A stretch of 64,000 nucleotides of DNA from Pseudomonas sp. FP2309 (GCF_030687575.1 NZ_CP117439.1:3215501-3279500), one strand, 5' to 3'. Numbered from the stretch's first letter, positions 9,403 through 17,859 are shown. Numbers and translations are program-made. Notes: generated from the letters alone by a model not told the origin.

Positions 9403-11928
9403 TCAGTTGACCGAGGCGTTTTCGCCCTGGCTGGCGCGGCGTTTGGCCACTGGTTCCAACGCCTGCTTGCGCTGCTGCAAGGCTTCCAGCAAGCCGAAGT
9501 CCTGCGGGAAGTCGTCCACCTGGATCGCGTGATCGGCAAATTCCACGTAGCGCGCCAGCAACCCTTCCTCGTCCTCGCTGATCAGGTCCTGCGCTCGCGC
9601 TTTGACGCGCCAGGCCGTAAACGCCGCGGTCGAGATCGGCAGCGGTTCGATCAGCCCTTGCTTGACGGCGGGCTTGAGCCGCGCATCGATCAGTTCCACT
9701 TGCGGCAACAGACGCAAGCCCAATTCGCCATAAGCCAACTTGTCGATCTCCGGCCGTGGGATGTAGGAATTGGCCAGCAAACGGTCACGGGTCTCGCCCG
9801 GCGTCTGCACCACGTCGGCGACCTGGGCCAGCAAATGATCCGACGGCTTGCGCAGTGGGATGCCGAACGGAAACGTCAGGCCCCGCAGCACCGCCGCAGC
9901 GGCTTTGGAGGGGTAGTTATCGAGGACTTCGGCGAGGGCTTCATGGGCCCGCAACAGCGCATCCTGGGCCGACCAGTGCACCAGCGGCAGGTCGCTCTGG
10001 GGCCGGCCATCGTCCTCAAAGCGCTTGAGCACGCAGGACAGGATATACAGCTGCGAAAGGATATCGCCCAGGCGCCCGGTGATACTTTCCTTGCGTTTGA
10101 GGGCGCCGCCCAGTACGCCCATGGACACATCCGAGATCAACGCCAGCACCACCGACAGCCGATTGGCCTGACGATAGTAGGACGCCAGCGCCGGCTCGGT
10201 CTTGGCCGGCGCGGACAGCAGGCGGCCACCGGTCAGCGCATGCACCGCCGCGCGTACGGTGTTGGCCAGCACGAAACTCAGGTGGCCGAACATCGCGCTG
10301 TCGAAGTCGTGCAGGGCCTTGCGCCGGTCCGGGTTGCGCGCCGCTTCCATTTCGCGGAACACATAGGGATGGCAGCGAATCAGGCCCTGGCCAAAGATGA
10401 TCAGGCAGCGGGTCATGATGTTCGCGCCTTCCACCGTAATGGCGATGGGGCTTTGCTGGTAGGCGCGGGCGAGGAAGTTGTTGGGGCCCATGCAGATGCC
10501 CTTGCCGGCGACGATGTCCATACCGTCATTGACGATGATCCGCGCGCGTTCGGTGACGTGGTATTTGGCGATAGCCGAAATCACCGAAGGTTTTTCACCG
10601 GCATCCAGGGACGCCACCGACACCTTGCGCACCGCATCGCACGCATACAGATGCCCGGCCATGCGCGCCAACGGCGCCTGCACCCCTTCGAACTTGCCGA
10701 TGGGCAGGCCGAATTGCTTGCGCATCGCCGCATAGGCGCTGGTACCGCGCACCGCGACCTTGCCCAGGCCGACGTTGGCCGAGGGCAGCGAAATCGCGCG
10801 TCCGGCGGCCAGGCATTCCATCAACATGCGCCAGCCATTGCCGACTTGCTCACGGCCACCGATGACCCATTCCAGCGGGATAAACACCTCCTTGCCGGTG
10901 GTCGGGCCGTTCTGGAAGACGGCGTTGAGCGGCCAGTGGCGACGACCGCTGTTCACGCCGGGGTGGCTCGTGGGGATCAAGGCGCAGGTGATGCCCAGAG
11001 AACCCTTGGGCCCCAGCAAGCCGTCCGGATCTTGCGCACGGAACGCCAGGCCCAGCACGGTGGCGATAGGCCCCAGGGTGATGTAGCGCTTGTCCCAGGT
11101 CACTTTGAACCCCAGGACTTCTTCGCCTTCGTGCAGGCCCTTGCAGACAATGCCCAGGTCGGGAATCGCCCCGGCGTCCGAGCCGGCATAGGGGCTGGTC
11201 AGGGCAAAACAGGGGATGTCTTCACCCCGGGCCAGGCGCGGCAGGTAGTAATTGCGCTGGGCATCAGTGCCGTAATGCAGCAGCAGCTCGGCCGGGCCCA
11301 GGGAGTTGGGCACCATCACCGAAATCGCCGCCGCCGAGCAGCGTGTCGACAGCTTCATCACCACTTGGGAGTGCGCGTAGTGGGAGAAGCCTTTGCCACC
11401 GTACTGCTTGGGAATGATCATGCCGAGAAAGCCCGCGTCCTTGGTGTACTGCCAGGCTTCGGGGGACATGTCCTGCCAGACCTGGGTGGTTTCCCAGTCA
11501 TTGGCGATGTCGCACAAGGTTTCCACTTCTGTGTCGAGAAACGCTTGTTCTTCGGCGCTCAGGCTCGCCGGTGCGGCTTGCAGCAGGCGCTGCCAGTCGG
11601 GGTTGCCGCTGAACAGCTCGGCGTCCCACCACACAGTTCCGGACTCAATGGCCGCACGCTCAGTGTCGGACATCGCCGGCATGATCGTACGAAACAGGCC
11701 GAGGGCCTTGCCGGTCAACAGCGTGCGACGCAGCGGTTTGATTGCCAGCAACACGGCCGGCAACAGCACCAGTAACGCGGCAACCGTAATGCCGAACCCC
11801 GCCACCACGTTGAACAAATAACCGGCCGCTATCCATATCAGGCCGATGCCCAGCCACAGGGCCGCGGCCGCTTGTCGATACGCCAGGGCAATCGCTGCTG
11901 CGAAACCCGCCAATAACCAGATCACCAT
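9403..11928 (-). CDS. fadE: Membrane-associated acyl-CoA dehydrogenase FadE
   Basis: At 841 residues this is the long E. coli FadE (YafH) type, not the 380-residue ACAD type. The first 70 residues hold two or three hydrophobic helices (MVIWLLAGFAAAIALAY and following), which would tether the enzyme to the inner membrane. The flavoprotein core follows with QYGGKGFSHYAHSQV, FALTSPYAGSDAG (about residue 245) and the helical C-terminal acyl-CoA dehydrogenase domain. It catalyses the first oxidation of acyl-CoA to trans-2-enoyl-CoA with FAD. It opens the operon fadE-fabG4-maoC-thiolase-ligase. Its upstream region contains a TTCAA-N8-TTGAA palindrome at 12023-12040 shared with alkB. Confidence 0.94.
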   Translation of the reverse strand: MVIWLLAGFAAAIALAYRQAAAALWLGIGLIWIAAGYLFNVVAGFGITVAALLVLLPAVLLAIKPLRRTLLTGKALGLFRTIMPAMSDTERAAIESGTVWWDAELFSGNPDWQRLLQAAPASLSAEEQAFLDTEVETLCDIANDWETTQVWQDMSPEAWQYTKDAGFLGMIIPKQYGGKGFSHYAHSQVVMKLSTRCSAAAISVMVPNSLGPAELLLHYGTDAQRNYYLPRLARGEDIPCFALTSPYAGSDAGAIPDLGIVCKGLHEGEEVLGFKVTWDKRYITLGPIATVLGLAFRAQDPDGLLGPKGSLGITCALIPTSHPGVNSGRRHWPLNAVFQNGPTTGKEVFIPLEWVIGGREQVGNGWRMLMECLAAGRAISLPSANVGLGKVAVRGTSAYAAMRKQFGLPIGKFEGVQAPLARMAGHLYACDAVRKVSVASLDAGEKPSVISAIAKYHVTERARIIVNDGMDIVAGKGICMGPNNFLARAYQQSPIAITVEGANIMTRCLIIFGQGLIRCHPYVFREMEAARNPDRRKALHDFDSAMFGHLSFVLANTVRAAVHALTGGRLLSAPAKTEPALASYYRQANRLSVVLALISDVSMGVLGGALKRKESITGRLGDILSQLYILSCVLKRFEDDGRPQSDLPLVHWSAQDALLRAHEALAEVLDNYPSKAAAAVLRGLTFPFGIPLRKPSDHLLAQVADVVQTPGETRDRLLANSYIPRPEIDKLAYGELGLRLLPQVELIDARLKPAVKQGLIEPLPISTAAFTAWRVKARAQDLISEDEEGLLARYVEFADHAIQVDDFPQDFGLLEALQQRKQALEPVAKRRASQGENASVN

Positions 11929-12022
11929 GGGATACCTCGACTCGATTCAGGGCATGGCCAACGCGCGTACCGCTCGGTATGAGCGACGGCTTGAAACCAC
12001 ACTACAAACTTGGAAACGCAAA

Positions 12023-12040
12023 TTCAAATTTTGTTTTGAA
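12023..12040. promoter_or_regulatory. Palindromic operator upstream of fadE
   Basis: TTCAA-N8-TTGAA lies 95 bp upstream of the fadE ATG in an AT-rich patch. Its arms extend to AATTCAA and TTGAAAT. The same spacing and arms occur upstream of alkB (16419-16436) and, with one mismatch, upstream of the Baeyer-Villiger operon (17774-17791). The sequence is seen directly; the regulator is unknown. Confidence 0.6.
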
Positions 12041-12186
12041 ATTTTTATTTAATGCTCGGACGAAAAAACAGCGGCCGAACGGATCAGCCTGACTCATCGC
12101 TTAAGACCTGCGTGGAATGAGGATGAACCACTGGGGAAGGCAGCAAGATGCGCTTGGTGCCCTCCTCCATCATCCTCGGTGAAGCC

Positions 12187-13641
12187 TCAGAACGCGTAGG
12201 TGGCCGACACACTCACCACATCACCCGACGACTCGGCCTTGCCGTTGAGGCTGGCGCCGCCCAGGCGATCGACGTTTTGCGTCTTGAGCTTGACCTCCTG
12301 GACGAACTGGTGCGAATACGCCAGGTCGACACTCAGCCCCTTGATGGCTTTCACGTCGTAGCCGGCCCCCAGCGACAGGAAGGTACGGTCACCGTCCGGA
12401 ATGCGGGGGTCGCGGGTCGAATTGCGCGTTGGGGTCTGGTCAAGGGCCACACCTGCGCGCAGGGTCAGCTCGTCGGTCACGCGGTAGTCACCGCCGAGGG
12501 AGTACATCCAGGTGTTTTTGTAGTTGTAGGGAATGGACACAATGGTGGTGCCACCGGACTCAAGCGTCAGGTCCTTGAACGAGGACCACTCTGTCCAGGT
12601 CACGCTGGCGCCGAGGGTGAAACGGTCGTTGAACTGGTGCACCCAGTCCAGGCCCGCCGTGGCGGGGATGTCCAGTTGGACGCTGGCATGGGCACCGTCC
12701 GGCTTCAGTTCCAGCCCTGGGTAAGCGGTATTGACCAAGGTACCGCTACCGCCGAACGGGCTCGGCTGGGTCATGAGGTTGTAGGAAAACTGATCGGCGT
12801 ACATGTTGTATTTGCCGGTCATCTTGTTCTTGATCTTGGCGTGATAGTTCAGGCCAAGGGTGTCTCGGTCGGTGGGTTTCCAGACCACGCCGGTAAACCA
12901 GCCCGCCGAAATATTGTCGACTTTCACGCGCATCAGCGCATTACCCACGTCCGACGGGAAGTTGATCCCGCCCAGCACCGAATCGGACACCGCTGCGGCC
13001 GATAACAAGTCGACGTTCTGGCTGACGAAGCCCTTGCTGTGCTGCACGATCACACCACCGCCGATGGAGAACTGGTCGTTGACTTTGAACGACAGCGAAC
13101 CCGTCAAGCCGACGGTTTCAATTTTGGTGTCCACGGCGAAGTCGCGCAGTTTCGAATCCTGATCCCAGGTGGAGCGCATCCCTTGGGGCACGACCTGACT
13201 CAAGCCGAACGCGAAGCGATCCCCCAGGGGCATCACCATGAAGCCGGTCGGCAACCAGGCAGTAAAGCCGCCTTGGCCACCATCGTTGTTATTGACGGTG
13301 GTTGCCGCGACATCGGGGAAACCGTTGGCATCCAGCGGCGTGCTGGAAATCGGGTTACCGGCATAATCCGAAGCGTCGCCCTTGTACTTGATCTTGATCC
13401 GCGCGTAGTCGACGGTGAATTGCGCGACGTTGTGCTCGACGAACGCCATCGCCGCCGGGTTGTTGTACGCCGAACTCGGGTCGTTCTTGAACAGCGAACC
13501 GCCCCCGAATGCACGGCCCCATCCAGGCGCGCCGTAGGTCGGTGTGGAGAAACCGCCGGCCTGGACAGGCACGGCCACCAGCGCCCCGCCTATCATCGCC
13601 AGCCCCAGCAAAACCTGCACATGTTGTTTCTTATTATTCAT
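12187..13641 (-). CDS. FadL/OmpP1-family outer membrane fatty-acid/hydrocarbon transporter
   Basis: The 484-residue protein has a signal peptide (cleavage after PVQA near residue 28) and a mature N-terminus GGFSTPTYGAPGWGRAFGG that resembles the FadL hatch region. The rest alternates polar and hydrophobic residues as expected for a 14-strand barrel, and it ends in the outer-membrane aromatic terminus (ATYAF). The family imports long-chain fatty acids and other hydrophobic compounds, including alkanes, across the outer membrane. It lies between the praB-like genes and fadE on the same strand, so hydrocarbon or fatty-acid uptake for this pathway is the natural reading. The exact substrate is not visible. 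Confidence 0.92.
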   Translation of the reverse strand: MNNKKQHVQVLLGLAMIGGALVAVPVQAGGFSTPTYGAPGWGRAFGGGSLFKNDPSSAYNNPAAMAFVEHNVAQFTVDYARIKIKYKGDASDYAGNPISSTPLDANGFPDVAATTVNNNDGGQGGFTAWLPTGFMVMPLGDRFAFGLSQVVPQGMRSTWDQDSKLRDFAVDTKIETVGLTGSLSFKVNDQFSIGGGVIVQHSKGFVSQNVDLLSAAAVSDSVLGGINFPSDVGNALMRVKVDNISAGWFTGVVWKPTDRDTLGLNYHAKIKNKMTGKYNMYADQFSYNLMTQPSPFGGSGTLVNTAYPGLELKPDGAHASVQLDIPATAGLDWVHQFNDRFTLGASVTWTEWSSFKDLTLESGGTTIVSIPYNYKNTWMYSLGGDYRVTDELTLRAGVALDQTPTRNSTRDPRIPDGDRTFLSLGAGYDVKAIKGLSVDLAYSHQFVQEVKLKTQNVDRLGGASLNGKAESSGDVVSVSATYAF

Positions 13642-13709
13642 GCGGCACTCCTTATTGTTATCTCTCTGAGCCAGCCCTGCCGGTTCGTCTTGCGGCTTTC
13701 AACGTTTGG

Positions 13710-13739
13710 ACCGGCGCCCGGTACAGGCGCCGGTTTTTT
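13710..13739 (+). terminator. Terminator-like hairpin, T-run on the plus strand
   Basis: A 9-bp stem ACCGGCGCC/GGCGCCGGT with a seven-base loop is followed on the plus strand by six T residues. It sits between the praB-like gene and fadL, which are both on the minus strand, so the canonical orientation opposes the genes. It may stop antisense transcription or act as a weak attenuator of praB read-through. Confidence 0.6.
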
Positions 13740-13773
13740 CAACGGGTGATCAGCCCTTCGTTGTGTGCTGCCT

Positions 13774-14268
13774 TTAAGGCACGATGGTCAGCGCAGGGCT
13801 TGGGGTCACGCTCAGGCTCACCACGGTGCAGCTGCCGCTCAGGGTCTGGTTGGAGGCGGTCAGCACGCCGCCGCTGTAACCCACCGCGATGGTAGACGGG
13901 CCGCAATTGGAGGCTGGGTACAGGATGGAACTCGCGATGGTGTAGCCAACGTTTGTCACCGAGCCGACAGCCGCCCCAGTGGCGGTCAAGGTCCAAGGCA
14001 AACCGGTGATTTTAGGCAGCGCACACAGGCCACCGCCGGTCACTGCCACGCCAGTGATCTTGGCAACACCGGTTGCATCCACATTCCCGGTAAACGTGGC
14101 CCCGCAGTTAACGGTGGCCTGGAAGGAAGATGGCGACTTCACCGAGATCGTGCCTGGCGCGGTGAAGCTGGTACTGACCGGAGAGATGCTATAGGCGTTC
14201 GCCATGGAAGCCGCACCCATGCAAACAGTCAAGGCAGTCAACGACACGAGGGTTTTCAAACTTTTCAT
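13774..14268 (-). CDS. praB: PraB-like alkane-oxidation activator protein
   Basis: This 164-residue secreted protein has a signal peptide (MKSLKTLVSLTALTVCMG, cleavage after ANA near 26). The mature chain is rich in Ser, Thr, Gly and Val with three or four cysteines, and contains TSFTAPGTISVKSPSSFQ and NCGPSTIAVGY. This matches the Pra 'protein activator of alkane oxidation' family described in P. aeruginosa S7B1, a small extracellular protein that promotes growth on n-alkanes, probably by emulsifying hydrocarbon. GAGGA precedes the ATG. Its position downstream of alkB and a paralogue supports that role. Family identification is by memory of the sequence pattern. Confidence 0.75.
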   Translation of the reverse strand: MKSLKTLVSLTALTVCMGAASMANAYSISPVSTSFTAPGTISVKSPSSFQATVNCGATFTGNVDATGVAKITGVAVTGGGLCALPKITGLPWTLTATGAAVGSVTNVGYTIASSILYPASNCGPSTIAVGYSGGVLTASNQTLSGSCTVVSLSVTPSPALTIVP

Positions 14269-14401
14269 TGTTATTCCTCACATGTAATGGCGAGTCATTC
14301 GCCGGGGGGTAATGGCCATGAACGAGAGGTCACGGTGAAACTGCAGAACTTCCCTTTCCAGCCAAATCTCAATTCAATTACCGCTACAAACAGGACGAGC
14401 G

Positions 14402-14896
14402 TTATTCAACAACTTTGAAGTTGGGCGGCATCTTGATCGACACCGTTTTGATCTTGCAGTCTTCGCCAATCGGTACATTGGCCGCTTCCAACTTGCCGGT
14501 GGCGTTATCCCACGTGCCCTCGGCCGTCGACGGCCCGCACTTGCCGCCCAGGCCGAAGGCATGCACATCCACGCTGATGTTGGACATGGCGCCGCTTTTC
14601 GTATCCTTGGCAACTAATACCCACGGCAAGTTGATTGCCTCAACCCGGCTGCACTTGAGGCCACCGTCGAACTCCACTTTGTCGACATTGACCGAGGCGC
14701 CATCGGCCGCGACCTTGCCGGCCACCTTGATGGTGCAGTCGGCGCTGATCAGCGCGCCCTTGGAGAAGCTGATGGGGCCTTGGGCCGTAAAGGCGCTGCC
14801 GGCCGGTTCGATACGGGCGGCCTGGGCCTGGTGATAGGTGATCAGGCCCAGTGCGGCGAGCACGATATGGGCGGTGAACCTGGCAGGTGTGTGCAT
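14402..14896 (-). CDS. Second Pra-family secreted protein (praB paralogue)
   Basis: The ATG at 14896, with AAGGA nine bases upstream, gives 164 residues; the longer frame to 14935 would bury the signal peptide. After a signal sequence ending TYHQAQA comes a mature region with the same landmarks as its neighbour: GSAFTAQGPISFSKG, one Cys-containing SADCTIKV segment, INLPWVL and KCGPSTAEG. It is clearly a diverged tandem duplicate of the praB-like gene at 13774-14268. It lies directly downstream of alkB in the same orientation. Divergence is considerable outside these blocks, so the two may recognise different surfaces or hydrocarbons. Confidence 0.72.
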   Translation of the reverse strand: MHTPARFTAHIVLAALGLITYHQAQAARIEPAGSAFTAQGPISFSKGALISADCTIKVAGKVAADGASVNVDKVEFDGGLKCSRVEAINLPWVLVAKDTKSGAMSNISVDVHAFGLGGKCGPSTAEGTWDNATGKLEAANVPIGEDCKIKTVSIKMPPNFKVVE

Positions 14897-15007
14897 GGTG
14901 TACGTCCTTCCCTTAATTATTGTTGTTCGGGTCAAACCACATTCTCGGGGCGATAAAATCCTGCGCGGTATTCACACCCCGAGTGGATGAATCACGTGTT
15001 ACTTGAA

Positions 15008-16288
15008 CTAGAACGGCTTGGCGCTGTTGCTGTACTTCGCCAGATACTTCAAACGCTGTGACGGCTGCAAATTGGTCAGGGTGATATCCCCGGCATAGTG
15101 GTTAAGCACGCGATGGTCCATGCGCCTGCGCCATAAATACGGCACGTAGGCCCAGACAATCATGCTCGCGTAACCGTAAGGCAGTTGCGGCGACTCATCG
15201 AAGTGACGCAACGACTGATAGCTGCGCGTGGGGTTGGCGTGGTGATCGGAATGCCGTTGCAACTGGAACAAAAAAATATTGGTCACAACCCGATTACTGT
15301 TCCACGAGTGTCGAGGCGAACAGCGTTCATAACGTCCATTGGGCAACTTCTGACGTTTAAGGCCGTAGTGTTCGACGTAGTTCACCACTTCCAACAACGA
15401 GAACCCGTAAATGCCCTGGATGACCAGAAAGGGAATCACCGCCGCGCCCAGCCAGGCAATCATCGCGCCCCATAGCACCACGCTGTACAGCCAGGCACTG
15501 AGCACGCCGTTCTTCCAGTGCCATGCCGGCAGGCCGAGTTTGCGCAGGCGTTCGCGCTCCAGGTTCCACGCCGACTGTGCGCTGAACCACACCGAACGCG
15601 GCAGGAACGCCCAGAAGCTCTCGCCCAGGCGCGAGCTGGCCGGGTCTTCCGGCGTGGCCACCCGCACGTGATGGCCGCGGTTGTGTTCGGTGTAGAAGTG
15701 CCCGTAGAACGTCGGCGCCAGGGTGACCTTGGCCAGGAACACCTCCAGCGCGCTGGGCTTGTGACCCAGCTCATGGGCCGTGTTGATGGCAATGCCAGTG
15801 GCGGCACCTGTCGACATGGCCATGCCCAGGTAGGTCAACAGGCTCGGCTCGCCGTGCAACTGGGTGCGGGCAGTGATGTAGCTCGCCACTTGGGCCAACC
15901 CGCTGGACGGGTCAAGACCCGCGACCGCCTGCGTCAGGCCGCCCTGGATGATCCAACTGATGCCGCCGGCGGCCAGCCAGCCGGTGATCACCACCGAGCT
16001 GATCACGAAGAGCACCCCGGTGTAGACGATCCAGCGGTAGTAGCGCTGCGATTCAAGGTGGCTGACAGCGGATTCGGGCGGGTTGCTGACGTCTTCGCCC
16101 AACAGGCCGTCGATCAAAGGAATCAGGCCGAAGATCACCAATACGCCGACCCACCACAACGACTGGATACCGGTGCTGATCGCCAGCGCCCCGGACAGTA
16201 ACGGCGTGGCCAGGGGCATGATGCCCAGCCACCACAGATGACGCTTGCCATCGGCCCAGACGGTGGGCGTTGCCAGGGTCTGGTTCAT
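15008..16288 (-). CDS. alkB: Alkane 1-monooxygenase AlkB
   Basis: This integral-membrane non-haem di-iron hydroxylase converts n-alkanes to 1-alkanols using electrons from rubredoxin. The ATG at 16288 has GGAGG five bases upstream and gives 426 residues; an in-frame extension to 16411 lacks support. All family motifs are present: HELGHK, EHNRGHH, NYVEHYGL and LQRHSDHH, together with several hydrophobic helices. No rubredoxin or rubredoxin reductase gene lies in the window, so electron donors must be encoded elsewhere. The AT-rich upstream region holds a palindrome (16419-16436) shared with fadE. Two pra-like genes and fadL follow on the same strand. Confidence 0.95.
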   Translation of the reverse strand: MNQTLATPTVWADGKRHLWWLGIMPLATPLLSGALAISTGIQSLWWVGVLVIFGLIPLIDGLLGEDVSNPPESAVSHLESQRYYRWIVYTGVLFVISSVVITGWLAAGGISWIIQGGLTQAVAGLDPSSGLAQVASYITARTQLHGEPSLLTYLGMAMSTGAATGIAINTAHELGHKPSALEVFLAKVTLAPTFYGHFYTEHNRGHHVRVATPEDPASSRLGESFWAFLPRSVWFSAQSAWNLERERLRKLGLPAWHWKNGVLSAWLYSVVLWGAMIAWLGAAVIPFLVIQGIYGFSLLEVVNYVEHYGLKRQKLPNGRYERCSPRHSWNSNRVVTNIFLFQLQRHSDHHANPTRSYQSLRHFDESPQLPYGYASMIVWAYVPYLWRRRMDHRVLNHYAGDITLTNLQPSQRLKYLAKYSNSAKPF

Positions 16289-16589
16289 GGCAGCCTCCGC
16301 ACGCGGGAAGCAGGCCGGGAAAAAAGGTTCAGGGAGCGTTGAATGCTCCGGGAAATCAACCATGCGATAAAAGGCGTTTTTTTCATTTTTATTCGCTCTT
16401 AGGCATTTCAAAAATCATTTCAAAATATAAATTGAAATATTTTTTTAAATAAATAGCGCGGAATCGTTAGGTCGTCAACTACTTTTTCGAGGCCTTTTTG
16501 ACGTGACCGGGCAGTCTCTTTTTCTGCCACTTGGTCAGGTCTCTACGCCCAGCGTTTCAGACCGTGAATACCCGCCATGAGGGTCACGT
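16289..16589. other. Intergenic region upstream of alkB
   Basis: This 301-bp gap separates alkB from the hydrolase gene, both on the minus strand. It is strongly AT-rich between about 16370 and 16460 and contains direct repeats of CATTTCAAAA at 16404 and 16416 next to the palindrome at 16419-16436. I see no convincing gene in it and no clear T-tailed terminator for the hydrolase. It most likely holds the alkB promoter. Confidence 0.7.
16419..16436. promoter_or_regulatory. Palindromic operator upstream of alkB
   Basis: TTCAA-N8-TTGAA, with perfect 7-bp arms ATTTCAA/TTGAAAT, lies 131 bp upstream of the alkB ATG. A further CATTTCAAAA direct repeat overlaps the left arm. Size and symmetry fit a dimeric repressor such as a TetR- or GntR-type protein, but no regulator gene is nearby. 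Confidence 0.62.
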
Positions 16590-17579
16590 TTATTTGTTCG
16601 TCAGGGCAAAAGGGGGATGCAGAACGCTGGCGCTTTGCACGGGCTTCACGCGTTTGGCCACCTGCTGCACCACCTCGACCACGCGCGCCGTGGCGGTGAT
16701 CGGCAACATATGGCCGCGCCCGTCCACCAACTGCAGCTTGAGCCCAGGCACCCGGTCGGCGAGTGCCTGGCCATGCTTGCGAACGTCCAAAACCCTGTCC
16801 TGTGCGCCGTAGATCAGGCCGATGGGCAGGGTCAGTTGCCCGTAGCGCTTGATCATGTCCGGCAAGTAATCGTTGACCAGGGCAATTTCGCTGGAGGCGG
16901 CATAGAAGTTGTCGGGGCGCATGCCCAGCAGCCCGCCGCCACGGGTGGCGAAATCGTCAGGGGCCGGGTCCGGCGCGAAGATGCCCTTGACCACCGAGCG
17001 GCGCATCAACAGCCCCATGGGCACCGTGAGGGTATGAGCCACCAGGCGCCGCAACAGGGCCGGGCGCACCGCCAGTGACCAGAACACCAGGGGCAAGGTG
17101 GGCTGGGGATGGGTCAGCGGCGCGACCAGTACCAGGCCTGATACTGCCTCGGGATGGTCTAGCGCCAGCGCGAGCGAGATCGCCCCGCCGAGCGAATGCC
17201 CCAGCACCAAGGGTTTATCCAGGCCTAATGTTTGGATAAACGCCGCCACTTGCCGCGCCTGGGCCGGCAGGTCGGCCGCCGTGCCTTTATGGCGTGTGGA
17301 ATAACCCGAGCCGGGGCGGTCGAGGGTGATCACCCGAAAGTGCTCACACAATTGGCCGGACAACGCATAGGTCAGGTTGCGACTGCTGCCCATCAGCCCA
17401 TGAATCATCACCAGCGGCGGGCCCTTGCCCTCCTCCACATAATGAAAGCGCTCGCCATCGATCTCCACGCAACGCCCCATCATCGGCACGCGCGCTTCAA
17501 TGCGCCGTGTCATCCAGGTACTGAAGCCCCATAACAGCGCACTTGCGCCCGCCGCAGCGGCCACCCATTCCACAGCCAT
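16590..17579 (-). CDS. Alpha/beta hydrolase, membrane-anchored
   Basis: The ATG at 17579, preceded by GGAGGA, gives 329 residues beginning with a hydrophobic anchor (WVAAAAGASALLWGF). The fold is clear: oxyanion HGLMGSS near residue 63, DRPGSGYS, the nucleophile elbow GHSLGG near 125, the acid in YGAQDRVLD and the histidine in GRGHMLP. No substrate can be assigned from sequence. It diverges from the Baeyer-Villiger operon across a shared promoter region, and an esterase would be the natural next enzyme after a Baeyer-Villiger ester product; that link is inferred. Confidence 0.88.
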   Translation of the reverse strand: MAVEWVAAAAGASALLWGFSTWMTRRIEARVPMMGRCVEIDGERFHYVEEGKGPPLVMIHGLMGSSRNLTYALSGQLCEHFRVITLDRPGSGYSTRHKGTAADLPAQARQVAAFIQTLGLDKPLVLGHSLGGAISLALALDHPEAVSGLVLVAPLTHPQPTLPLVFWSLAVRPALLRRLVAHTLTVPMGLLMRRSVVKGIFAPDPAPDDFATRGGGLLGMRPDNFYAASSEIALVNDYLPDMIKRYGQLTLPIGLIYGAQDRVLDVRKHGQALADRVPGLKLQLVDGRGHMLPITATARVVEVVQQVAKRVKPVQSASVLHPPFALTNK

Positions 17580-17773
17580 AGCTCGGTCCTCCGCATCCCT
17601 GCTGCCGGCGACCCGACCGGAATTGATCTGGGCCTCAGCTACCGTCCACACCTTGGATCCGAACCCAGTCCATGCCATGCGCGTCCGTCGGACAAATCGC
17701 ACAAGCGGAACAAGGATCTGGCGTAAACGATATTTTCAGGTAGATTATTTAAAATCTTTTTTAAAATAATTAA

Positions 17774-17791
17774 TTCAATTTTTCTTTGCAA
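17774..17791. promoter_or_regulatory. Palindromic operator in the hydrolase/BVMO divergent promoter
   Basis: TTCAA-N8-TGCAA matches the fadE and alkB palindromes at nine of ten arm positions. It lies 65 bp upstream of the monooxygenase ATG and 195 bp upstream of the hydrolase ATG, inside an AT-rich segment (about 17740-17790). Its left arm AATTCAA is identical to the fadE site. Confidence 0.5.
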
Positions 17792-17835
17792 TGGTGTTCT
17801 ATCTAAAAGACACAACAAAAACAGGAGCACATCCG

Positions 17836-17859
17836 ATGCCCATCAAGGACAGCCTATGA
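17836..17859 (+). CDS. Possible seven-residue leader peptide (MPIKDSL)
   Basis: An ATG at 17836, seven bases after AGGAGC, opens an eight-codon frame whose TGA (17857-17859) overlaps the monooxygenase ATG at 17856 as ATGA. It could couple or tune translation of the monooxygenase. It may equally be a chance frame, since the downstream gene has its own AAGGA. Confidence 0.3.
   Translation: MPIKDSL

Noticed and set aside
9352..11775. Very long plus-strand open frame (about 800 codons) opposite fadE
   Set aside because: The amino-acid mix (Gln, His, Arg, Gly rich) is that of an antisense reading of GC-rich coding DNA; the fadE frame has clear family motifs along its whole length.
11929..12186. 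PsrA-type box (GAAAC..GTTTC) expected upstream of fadE
   Set aside because: GAAAC and CAAAC half-sites occur near 11993-12016 but no inverted partner at the right spacing; the AT-rich palindrome at 12023 is the better candidate.
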